The notes below the pieces were generated by a model. It saw only the letters and a program-made list of their open reading frames with translations. It was not told where the DNA came from and ran no database searches. From assembly GCF_040784915.1 (NCBI RefSeq), contig NZ_CP160797.1, forward strand, positions 1,255,001 through 1,319,000: DNA of 64,000 bases, in the 5' to 3' direction. Every line of letters begins with the position of its first letter. Positions within the stretch are counted from its first letter, which is position 1. Shown here in pieces: positions 58,094 through 64,000 of the stretch. This stretch comes from Bacillus vallismortis. GTDB lineage: Bacteria; Bacillota; Bacilli; Bacillales; Bacillaceae. The translations under genes and the position numbers were made by a program.

Positions 58094-58166
58094 GATTCCG
58101 TAGCTCAGCTGGGAGAGCGCTACCTTGACAGGGTAGAGGTCGCTGGTTCGAGCCCAGTCGGAATCA
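58094..58166 (+). tRNA. tRNA-Val (anticodon GAC)
   Basis: A full cloverleaf is seen: acceptor GATTCCG pairs with CGGAATC, D arm GCTC...GAGC, anticodon loop CTTGACA with GAC, and T arm CTGGTTCGAGCCCAG. The discriminator base is A, and CCA is not encoded. Placed next to yjcL, it corresponds to the isolated valine tRNA at this point in B. subtilis. It marks the left border of the accessory block. Confidence 0.95.
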
Positions 58167-58172
58167 TAGCTT

Positions 58173-58199
58173 AAACCCTTGCGCAGCAAGGGTTTTTTA
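58173..58199 (+). terminator. Terminator of tRNA-Val
   Basis: AAACCCTTGC-GCA-GCAAGGGTTTTTT follows the tRNA by six bases. Confidence 0.88.
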
Positions 58200-58286
58200 C
58201 TTTGCTTGTTTATTGATTTTGTCATCATTCATCGAGTTGGGGACGAATTGGGTTTTTTGAGCTGATTTTGTGCTAGGTTTCATGGA

Positions 58287-58586
58287 TTATAAAGTTTCAA
58301 TATTCTTTTCTATTTTTTGAATAACTTGTTCGAGCCATACTAATGGAGATGCTCCGTAACTAAGAATGTCCACTCCGTCAGCAGCTTCATCGATAAAATC
58401 ATTCTTTTCTTCATCCGAATAATCGCTGTTTATAAATTCTTTAAGTGCTGCTACATCATTTTCTCGCTCTTCTTTTGGTATCTCCTCTAAGTATTCATCA
58501 AGTGCTGACTCTGGAGAATCAATATCCTGATGGAAATACCCACCAAGGAATCTAAACACAGGATCAGAAACTTCGATTTCAATCAT
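58287..58586 (-). CDS. CdiI-like immunity protein
   Basis: A 99-residue acidic protein with the start F-R-F-L-G-G-Y-F-H-Q-D-I-D typical of contact-dependent inhibition immunity proteins (CdiI_2 type). It would neutralise a toxin that is not encoded beside it. It is the last gene of the minus-strand toxin-immunity array. It has no membrane segment; the ribosome site is weak (GGTGATAAGT). The family assignment is by eye. Confidence 0.72.
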   Translation of the reverse strand: MIEIEVSDPVFRFLGGYFHQDIDSPESALDEYLEEIPKEERENDVAALKEFINSDYSDEEKNDFIDEAADGVDILSYGASPLVWLEQVIQKIEKNIETL

Positions 58587-58639
58587 TACTTATCACCACC
58601 AAGAAATGTTAACTTCAAATCTGAGAAATGGTACGTATC

Positions 58640-58948
58640 CTATTCTATATAACTTTCTGCTATATCAATATCGTTTGTCATTTCTAAGTCAGGGTACTTT
58701 TCATCTAATTTTCTTAAACAATGAATAAGTTCTTTACTTTGCAAACTTTCAGCTAAATCTTCAAATACTTCACTGATCCAATATAAATCTTCTTTATTAC
58801 AATTTTCTAGATAGCTAATTGTATTTTCCTCATTTTCTGAGAGCACTTTAATTATTTCATCCCAACTCTTTTGAATTCCATAGTCATCATTAAGATTAAG
58901 TTCTTTTCTTTTAATTAATATAGCTTCCATTTTTTTCTCTAAATTCAT
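58640..58948 (-). CDS. Hypothetical protein, likely immunity-type
   Basis: A 102-residue very acidic, helical protein (E-N-T-I-S-Y-L-E-N-C, W-I-S-E-V-F-E-D-L near the middle). I do not recognise it by name, but its size, charge and position between two immunity-like genes suggest a further immunity protein. The ATG follows AAGAGGATCAAT. Cognate toxin not seen. Confidence 0.55.
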   Translation of the reverse strand: MNLEKKMEAILIKRKELNLNDDYGIQKSWDEIIKVLSENEENTISYLENCNKEDLYWISEVFEDLAESLQSKELIHCLRKLDEKYPDLEMTNDIDIAESYIE

Positions 58949-59008
58949 ATTGATCCTCTTAACTAAGAAGGGCTAATATTTTCATATTGCCTTTCCTATT
59001 GTTACATC

Positions 59009-59374
59009 TCAATCATGGAAAAATTCAATCACATAACCAGATTCGCTGAACATGAAAGTATCTGAACCTACAGCAGTTACATCATCAATTACGTTTAAGG
59101 CGTTGTCTAAGCTGGTTTTTACAGCTGGGTAATCACCGTAAGCCCAAAGGAGAATAACAGTTTTATCATCTATTTTATTCTCAATTAACCATTCATCAAT
59201 ATCTTCAGCGTAATCAATAGATCTGTGAGAAGTTACTTCATCCCATTTAATTCTTCCCCATGATGTGAAGGGGAAACTTTCGCCAAGTTGTTCATGATAT
59301 TTACGTGTCTCAGAAATAGTGAGGACTTCTTTGTTATTTCCAAGAGCTTCTAGACATTCTTCGTATAAAGTCAT
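59009..59374 (-). CDS. Immunity-like protein linked to a toxin remnant
   Basis: A 121-residue acidic protein (M-T-L-Y-E-E-C-L-E-A-L-G-N-N-K). The sequence resembles CDI-type immunity proteins, but I cannot place the family firmly. AGGAAGTG precedes the ATG. Just upstream on the same strand lies the tail of a decayed toxin (59404-59547), whose immunity protein this may be. Confidence 0.65.
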   Translation of the reverse strand: MTLYEECLEALGNNKEVLTISETRKYHEQLGESFPFTSWGRIKWDEVTSHRSIDYAEDIDEWLIENKIDDKTVILLWAYGDYPAVKTSLDNALNVIDDVTAVGSDTFMFSESGYVIEFFHD

Positions 59375-59403
59375 ATTAACACTTCCTGTTTATTTAAATG
59401 TTT

Positions 59404-59547
59404 TAAAGGGATTTATAAGTATCTTCGTTTCCGTTAAAAGGTATATAATATTTCTTTGCTTTATCTCCTTTTTCATCGCCGACACCAGCAGACGGTTCAA
59501 GTTGATGAATGGACTAAATCCTGACGGCATTTGGACCGAAAACGAAA
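59404..59547 (-). pseudogene. Decayed C-terminal tail of a polymorphic toxin
   Basis: Reading the minus strand there is a frame with F-V-F-G-P-N-A-V-R-I, one stop (TAG), then Q-L-E-P-S-A-G-V-G-D-E-K-G-D-K-A-K-K-Y-Y-I-P-F-N-G-N, ending E-D-T-Y-K-S-L-stop at 59404. It lacks a start and a ribosome site. The composition and its place right before an immunity gene fit the last 30-45 residues of a toxin tip that was displaced. The rest has been lost. Confidence 0.55.
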
Positions 59548-59564
59548 GCGAAGCTTGAATCTCT

Positions 59565-59603
59565 ATTAAAATAAGAGAATCCCTTCTCGTAATGAGAAGG
59601 GAG
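59565..59603 (-). terminator. Terminator of the LXG-SUKH pair
   Basis: CCCTTCTC-GTAAT-GAGAAGGG is a perfect hairpin past the SUKH stop; on the minus strand it is followed by ATTCTCTTATTTT. Confidence 0.7.
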
Positions 59604-59610
59604 TTATCCG

Positions 59611-60051
59611 TTATTCCTCGTATAGTTTATTAACCAACTCGGTAAATGAATCACATATATGACTCAATGCTCCATCAGGATTTTCATATGCAATTTCATG
59701 ATCCCAAAAAACAATAGAAGGACTACTGATTACTTTTCGAAAATCGTAGCAGATTTCATTGCCAAACACATCATCCGCAATCGGTATTACTTTGGCGGGC
59801 ATTCTACCATCTCGATAACGATTAGAAACGTTAACTATGTATGACTCGCTTTCTTTATGGAAGCTATGTAAGTATCCGAATGCAATTCCTTCCCTATCTT
59901 CAAGATCAAAAGTTTCGGGAGAGGGGGTAGCACCGGAATAGATTTTGACATATTTTAAATAATCTTTTGGAAACTTGACTTGTAACATGTTTTCTACTTC
60001 AGTAATTTCCTCGTTACTAACAGGATGCTCTCCGAAATCCCATTCAACCAT
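59611..60051 (-). CDS. SUKH-family (SMI1/KNR4) immunity protein, YobK-like
   Basis: A 146-residue SMI1/KNR4 protein. It starts in the typical way (V-S-N-E-E-I-T-E-V-E-N-M-L, then L-P/K-F-P-K-D-Y-L-K-Y) and has F-G-N-E-I-C-Y-D-F-R in the middle and I-A-D-D-V-F-G. SUKH proteins bind and block nuclease toxins. It begins 15 bases after the LXG toxin stop, with AAAGGAG upstream, so it is the partner immunity. It resembles YobK, the partner of YobL in B. subtilis. Confidence 0.85.
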   Translation of the reverse strand: MVEWDFGEHPVSNEEITEVENMLQVKFPKDYLKYVKIYSGATPSPETFDLEDREGIAFGYLHSFHKESESYIVNVSNRYRDGRMPAKVIPIADDVFGNEICYDFRKVISSPSIVFWDHEIAYENPDGALSHICDSFTELVNKLYEE

Positions 60052-60066
60052 TTTAATAAACTCCTT

Positions 60067-61920
60067 TTATCTGTATTTGGAACCTCCGCACCATATGTTT
60101 CTTCCTACAGTATGTCCTGTCTTGCCATGAATATCTGCATCTACTAGCTGCATTATACCTTCATTTTGATGGTGGTGCCATGTAAAACCTTTTGGTTTTT
60201 TGCCTTTTGAAATCTGCTTTAACTGCATTTCTGTAAAATGTTTTTTTAACTCTGGATTTTTATTAATTTCTTGCTGTAATAGTTCAGTGGCTTTTTTAAA
60301 TTGTGCAGTATCTTTCTGTAGATATAATGATCTATCAATCTTTACTTCGGTAACTGGTTCGAAAATCGGGAAGCCATCTTTATCATAAGGTACTCCGGTT
60401 ACAGGATGAACATCATTTTTTAAATGTCCATTTTTTAAGTTGGTTGTGACGGTGTTACCGAATGCATCTTTATGTGTATATGGTGCAGCTTGGACGAATT
60501 GATCTTGTTTTGATTGAATCTCTTTTTTTAATATAGATGTATTTTTCACATTGTAGGTATTCTCTATATCTTGAGCTATCCCTACAAGTGCAGGTTCATA
60601 TTTATTTTTTAATAAAGGATTAATAAAGTCTTTTCCTTTTAAAAGCCCTTTATTGACATGAGCAGCGGCTGATCCACCTTCAACCACTTTACCTACTTTA
60701 GAAAATTTGGTCGTGGTTTGCACTGCGGAACCCGCACCTTTTGTGCCAACGATATTTCCTAGCACATAACTGATATAATGCCCTTTTTCGTATGCACTAC
60801 CATTTATCATTTTATCATTCCATGAGTCGACAAGGTTTGTCCAGATGATTTTTGAATAAGAAGGTACGCTCAATACGGTTGTAATTGACTGTGCGAGTTT
60901 TAGTTCGGTAGGGAGCTGTGAATAGTCCCATGCGCCCACAACCAAGTCTTTGACGCCATATATCGTATCGTCAATCGCATCGTTAATTCCATCATTAACC
61001 CCATCGACGAAATCAATTACTGTCTTACCGGCATTGATTACACTTTCACCGACGTCCTTCAGCTGTTTTGCTTGTTCCAGCTGCACTGCGTACTGGAGCT
61101 GTTCAGGGGTAAGGTTCTCATATCCGACCTTCTTGGCAATTTTTAAGTATTCATCCGGATCCGTCACTCCGTCAGCTAGCTTCTTTTTCAGCTCTTTGAT
61201 TTCTCGTTCTTTCGCTTCATCTTTCTTGATCTTCAAATAGGCTTCAGTCTGTTTCTCGATATCGCCTTTTTTCTTATGTATGTCACTTTCACGGTATGCC
61301 TTGGCATTGTAGTGGATAGGTGTAGCATTCTTACCCTTGCCAGTGGATTCCTCAAGCTTTTGAAAGTCCTTCTTGATGAATTGCTCATTTGGCTCTGACT
61401 GGGCATATTCAGAAACAAGTGCTTCGTCCACGCTGTCTATCTTATTGACGGTTTTTTTGCGTTGGTTCTCCGCATTGGCGAGTTCGTCTTTGAAGTTTTC
61501 TGTCGAGAACAAATCAAGCGGAAGGACATCGTCAATATCATTTAAGATATCCTTCATGGCTTTCTTTTGTTCTGACATAATAGATTTTGATTTTGTGTAG
61601 GCGTTAGCCAGCTCATGTTCTAAAAAGGATTCTTCTATGTATGCATCGGCTAAGCTGGCGTCCTCTAAAGCGCCTGAAATGCTTGTCAAAAAAGCAATTT
61701 TCATATCAATTAGATCAATCCAATTGTCAGCAACTCCGGCATGATCTTGATAAAATGCTTTGATATTATCGGCGCCTTTGCCGGAAAACTCACTGTCATC
61801 TAAATCAGCTACAGCTTTGAAGGCTTTTTTTAGATTGACCATCTGACTTCTTAATTCTTTGTATTCTTTTGCACGTTTATCTGCTTCAGAAAGCAACGTC
61901 TTGGCTTCAAATACTTTCAT
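60067..61920 (-). CDS. LXG-type polymorphic toxin with WHH nuclease tip
   Basis: A 617-residue protein. Residues 1-200 are the LXG-type helical domain ([12 protein letters not shown]) used for type VII secretion. A middle region (about 290-420) has Gly/Ala-rich hydrophobic segments, then a linker (H-P-V-T-G-V-P-Y-D). The tip has W-H-H-H-Q ... [15 protein letters not shown], the HNH/Endo VII WHH nuclease motif. The end reads [15 protein letters not shown], where relatives usually have H-T-G-G. AGGATATAAAC is a weak ribosome site. It is likely exported to kill neighbours, with the SUKH gene for self-protection. Confidence 0.88.
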   Translation of the reverse strand: MKVFEAKTLLSEADKRAKEYKELRSQMVNLKKAFKAVADLDDSEFSGKGADNIKAFYQDHAGVADNWIDLIDMKIAFLTSISGALEDASLADAYIEESFLEHELANAYTKSKSIMSEQKKAMKDILNDIDDVLPLDLFSTENFKDELANAENQRKKTVNKIDSVDEALVSEYAQSEPNEQFIKKDFQKLEESTGKGKNATPIHYNAKAYRESDIHKKKGDIEKQTEAYLKIKKDEAKEREIKELKKKLADGVTDPDEYLKIAKKVGYENLTPEQLQYAVQLEQAKQLKDVGESVINAGKTVIDFVDGVNDGINDAIDDTIYGVKDLVVGAWDYSQLPTELKLAQSITTVLSVPSYSKIIWTNLVDSWNDKMINGSAYEKGHYISYVLGNIVGTKGAGSAVQTTTKFSKVGKVVEGGSAAAHVNKGLLKGKDFINPLLKNKYEPALVGIAQDIENTYNVKNTSILKKEIQSKQDQFVQAAPYTHKDAFGNTVTTNLKNGHLKNDVHPVTGVPYDKDGFPIFEPVTEVKIDRSLYLQKDTAQFKKATELLQQEINKNPELKKHFTEMQLKQISKGKKPKGFTWHHHQNEGIMQLVDADIHGKTGHTVGRNIWCGGSKYR

Positions 61921-62161
61921 GTTTATATCCTATCGTTTGAATAGTTCCAACGAGATTTTACCATGGGAAAAAGAAGAAGCAGAATATAATGTGATTTTAA
62001 AGGGCGAAATGATCAATACGATGTATGTCATTTTACCTGCTATTCGAATCAGATCATATTGAGATTTCTAATCTTAAATCAGCATTTGCCTAGGTTCAAT
62101 TGTTTTGTTTCAGCATATGTTACGTATAAAACCAAAAAATTCCAATAGAGGAGTGCTATTT

Positions 62162-62554
62162 ATGTACTACAATCAGGTTCCTATGCTAACTCATTGGAGG
62201 CATATGCATGATCGGGAGTCTTTTGTTGATGCACAAGCGACTCGGCAGGAAACGGATATGACAGGAATCTGGCGAGGCAACGATGGAGGAGTGTACTACA
62301 TCCGGCATGATGACCCCCATGTCTGGTGGGCAGGCTTTAGCGACAATGGCAGGGGGCAACACTGGACACACGTGTTTCATGGAATGCGGATGTTTGATGA
62401 GACTGGATCAGAGGTGATCTCTGGAAATTGGGCGGATGTACCACGTGGAACGAACAGGGGAAGCGGTACCTTGGTCGTCGCCCGTAGTGGAGACCGGTTG
62501 ACCAAGGTAACCGGTGGAATTGCCGCGACTACATGGCAACGACTTCGATGGTAA
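62162..62554 (+). CDS. Small protein with W-R-G-N-D-G-G motif, copy 1
   Basis: A 130-residue protein of unknown function. ATG 62162 follows AGAGGAGTGC; the longer frame to 62105 starts before this site. M-Y-Y-N-Q-V-P-M-L-T-H-W is followed by a 20-residue insert and the core: G-I-W-R-G-N-D-G-G-V-Y-Y-I-R, W-W-A-G-F-S-D-N-G, D-V-P-R-G-T-N-R-G-S-G. The pattern of short beta strands with an early G-x-W is like calycin-type barrels, which is only an inference. Next to a near-duplicate at 62619. Confidence 0.7.
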   Translation: MYYNQVPMLTHWRHMHDRESFVDAQATRQETDMTGIWRGNDGGVYYIRHDDPHVWWAGFSDNGRGQHWTHVFHGMRMFDETGSEVISGNWADVPRGTNRGSGTLVVARSGDRLTKVTGGIAATTWQRLRW

Positions 62555-62618
62555 AGCCAGCTGTTTGTTGTGGACTTATGCTGTAACGAATAAAAATTCC
62601 AATAGAGGAGTGCTGCTT

Positions 62619-62975
62619 ATGTACTACAATCAGGTACCTATACTAACTCATTGGAGGCAACCTGCGTACGATTTGACAGGAACCTGGCGAGGCGACGATG
62701 GAGGCATTTACTACATCCGGCACCTGGATAACAATAAGATCTGGTGGGTAGGATTAAGCGACAACGGCAGTGGTCATAATTGGACCAATGTGTTTGAAGG
62801 GGAAGTGAGTTACGATTGGAGTGGGGCGGTGGAATTAAGCGGAAAATGGTATGATGTACCACGTGGAACGAACAGGGGAAGCGGCATCTTGGGCTTTTCG
62901 GTACGATTGGGCGATCTCGTCAAAACATACCAAAGCAGTGGATTCGGCGCGAATAGATTGAGGAGAATATCATAG
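62619..62975 (+). CDS. Small protein with W-R-G-D-D-G-G motif, copy 2
   Basis: A 118-residue paralogue of the gene at 62162, sharing M-Y-Y-N-Q-V-P, T-G-T-W-R-G-D-D-G-G-I-Y-Y-I-R, W-W-V-G-L-S-D-N-G-S-G and D-V-P-R-G-T-N-R-G-S-G. It lacks the 20-residue N-terminal insert. The DNA repeat includes the ribosome site (AATTCCAATAGAGGAGTGCT). It ends with a terminator. Function unknown. Confidence 0.7.
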   Translation: MYYNQVPILTHWRQPAYDLTGTWRGDDGGIYYIRHLDNNKIWWVGLSDNGSGHNWTNVFEGEVSYDWSGAVELSGKWYDVPRGTNRGSGILGFSVRLGDLVKTYQSSGFGANRLRRIS

Positions 62976-62982
62976 TTGTTTG

Positions 62983-63010
62983 GGGCACCTGAAAACAGGT
63001 GCTTTTTACG
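62983..63010 (+). terminator. Terminator after the tandem W-R-G-x-D-G-G genes
   Basis: GCACCTG-AAAA-CAGGTGC followed by TTTTTA lies 10 bases after copy 2. Confidence 0.8.
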
Positions 63011-63119
63011 TTTAAGCTAATAGTAGAATTGCGGTTGCTCTTAGGCAACCGTATTGTAGTATTAACATTAACTTAGAAATTTGGTCTAAATCGAATCATC
63101 TAATTCCTTTAGAAGATTG

Positions 63120-63320
63120 TTACCACAAATGCAAAGCAAGAAACGAAAGCGCCCATGCAAATATGCCGAACATTACAAAGAACCTAAGAAAAGTTTCATA
63201 TTTTGTAAGTTTTCGTTCTTTTTTTGTTTTGCCTAATCTCAAATAAAGGGCGTAGCCGGAGAACAATAAAATTATTTGTCCCAGTTGCGACACGGACTCT
63301 AAAAATTCTATACCATTCAT
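63120..63320 (-). CDS. Small two-helix membrane protein
   Basis: A 66-residue protein with two hydrophobic segments: I-I-L-L-F-S-G-Y-A-L-Y-L near residue 16, and F-F-V-M-F-G-I-F-A-W-A-L-S-F-L near residue 47, joined by a basic loop (K-T-K-K-E-R-K-L-T-K). ATG 63320 is preceded by AAGAGGTG, which argues against the GTG at 63329. Function unknown. Confidence 0.6.
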   Translation of the reverse strand: MNGIEFLESVSQLGQIILLFSGYALYLRLGKTKKERKLTKYETFLRFFVMFGIFAWALSFLALHLW

Positions 63321-63329
63321 TGATTTCAC

Positions 63330-63592
63330 CTCTTATTTAATTATCGCAGACGAAAAAAACCTTTCCAACAGTTATATAAAAATTAAGCAATCTGTAATAT
63401 GTCTAATGGTATAAGCAATGATGTTTTCCTTATCCAGCAGAACCAAAAGTGTATAGTGGCAGAATATGTTATGTTCCTTCACTAAAGAAACAGATGTGTT
63501 AATAAAAGAAAAAGCACCTCCAAATTTTAGACTGTGTCTAAAATTTGGGGTGCACTTCAAAGGCCAAAATGGGGTTTTTTCTTAATATCATA
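63330..63592. other. Intergenic stretch downstream of rap-phr
   Basis: AT-rich sequence with no convincing gene. The only clear feature is the rap-phr terminator at 63503-63553. Confidence 0.5.
63503..63553 (-). terminator. Terminator of rap-phr
   Basis: On the minus strand the long hairpin GCACC-CCAAATTTTAGAC...GTCTAAAATTTGG-AGGTGC is followed by TTTTTCTTTT, 40 bases after the phr stop. Confidence 0.85.
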
Positions 63593-63715
63593 TTAAGTTG
63601 CTGCTCTATCTGCGACCTTATAAGTGGACTGCTCAGAAAGAGCGTATGAAGCGCTAGATACTCCAACAATGCCAAGCAAGAGCGCTAAACAAATTGCAAT
63701 TTTACATTTTTTCAT
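63593..63715 (-). CDS. Phr signalling-peptide precursor
   Basis: A 40-residue secreted-peptide precursor. M-K-K-C-K-I starts a hydrophobic signal stretch (I-C-L-A-L-L-L-G-I-V-G-V), followed by S-S-A-S-Y-A and a polar tail S-E-Q-S-T-Y-K-V-A-D-R-A-A-T. The last five or six residues (D-R-A-A-T or A-D-R-A-A-T) should be the mature signal, in line with Phr peptides such as ARNQT or ERGMT. The gene starts inside the rap 3' end (14-base overlap), the typical rap-phr arrangement. Uptake would go through Opp/App encoded in this window. Confidence 0.85.
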   Translation of the reverse strand: MKKCKIAICLALLLGIVGVSSASYALSEQSTYKVADRAAT

Positions 63716-64000
63716 TTAAATGTTTCCCCCTTTGAATTTGTTTGCGTGCTTCAATTGCCATTTGATAAAAATCGACCGCATCATGTCTATCTTCTTTGTT
63801 GGTCAAAAAATCAGCAACAGCAACAGCGTATTCTTCCATATCACCATAAAGGTTTTTATCTTTGAAGAACTTGAACACTTCTCTAAGTGTTTGTAAGTCG
63901 AATGATAAATAAAGACCTTTAACCAGTTTTAATTTCTCCGTTACTTCCTGGTTGTTGTGTCTGGCAGCAACCTTCTGACCTTCCTGGTATAATTCTAAAG
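63702..64000 (-). CDS. Rap-family regulator, C-terminal part
   Basis: The open frame enters at the right edge and ends at TAA 63702, giving the last 98 residues. The helical pattern (Y-Q-E-G-Q-K-V-A-A-R-H-N-N, G-D-M-E-E-Y-A-V-A-V-A-D-F-L, D-A-V-D-F-Y-Q-M-A-I-E-A-R-K-Q-I) is that of the last TPR repeats of Rap proteins. Raps block response regulators such as Spo0F or ComA and are inhibited by their Phr peptides. Which Rap this is cannot be told from the fragment. Confidence 0.85.
   Translation of the reverse strand, partial: LELYQEGQKVAARHNNQEVTEKLKLVKGLYLSFDLQTLREVFKFFKDKNLYGDMEEYAVAVADFLTNKEDRHDAVDFYQMAIEARKQIQRGKHLNEKM

Noticed and set aside
59319-59558. A 79-codon plus-strand frame
   Set aside because: It is antisense to the immunity gene start and the toxin remnant, with no ribosome site.
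61859-62062. A 67-codon plus-strand frame overlapping the LXG start
   Set aside because: It is mostly antisense to the toxin gene. Its end (Y-N-V-I-L-K-G-E) vaguely recalls YolD-like proteins, but this is too weak to annotate.
63372-63560. A 62-codon minus-strand frame
   Set aside because: It runs through the rap-phr terminator and lacks a ribosome site.

Overview
The window is a stretch of chromosome from a member of the Bacillus subtilis group. Gene content and order follow the B. subtilis med-fabHA-app-opp-spx-mecA-thi-cot-met region almost gene for gene, from the yjaU 3' end to yjcL. It is not the 168 laboratory strain: appA is a full-length open frame (broken in 168), an IS200-type element sits between fabI and cotO, and the right end is a different accessory block. 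Assignments rest on recognising the proteins and the order by eye; no search was run.

Layout. 1-5.6 kb: yjaU end, yjaV, med-comZ (competence), yjzB, the FapR-controlled fabHA-fabF pair, yjaZ. 5.8-11.5 kb: appDFABC oligopeptide transporter. 11.6-14 kb: yjbA, a strongly folded intergenic element, and trpS with its T-box. 14.2-20 kb: oppABCDF. 20-31 kb: yjbB, the yjbC-spx stress module with sigma-B and ECF promoters, yjbE, mecA, coiA, pepF, yizD, the small RNA RoxS, spxH and yjbI, cwlQ, yjbK. Spx, its degradation adaptor SpxH and the ClpC adaptor MecA lie close together. 31-36.7 kb: yjbL, the alarmone synthetase yjbM, nadF, yjbO, prpE, yjbQ. 36.7-42.2 kb: TPP-riboswitch-controlled tenA-tenI-thiO-thiS-thiG-thiF-thiD. 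42.3-43.9 kb: fabI, then the IS200-like insertion. 44-49 kb: spore-coat and sporulation genes (cotO, cotZYXWV, yjcA, small ORFs, yjcZ, spoVIF). 49-58 kb: yjcD helicase, yjcFGH, SAM-riboswitch-controlled metI-metC, yjcK, yjcL.

After a tRNA-Val(GAC) at 58.1 kb the sequence becomes AT-rich and accessory. It holds a minus-strand LXG polymorphic toxin with a WHH-type nuclease tip, its SUKH-type immunity gene, a decayed toxin tail, three more immunity-like genes, a tandem pair of small proteins of unknown family carrying W-R-G-(N/D)-D-G-G, a small membrane protein, and at the edge the 3' end of a rap gene overlapping a 40-codon phr gene. This looks like an interbacterial-competition and cell-signalling island next to a tRNA gene.

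The most interesting items are the toxin/poly-immunity array with its displaced remnant, the Rap-Phr pair with an unfamiliar signal peptide, the tandem W-R-G-x-D-G-G genes, the folded element beside trpS, the ATT start of yjbB, and the possible dual start that would give pepF a membrane anchor.
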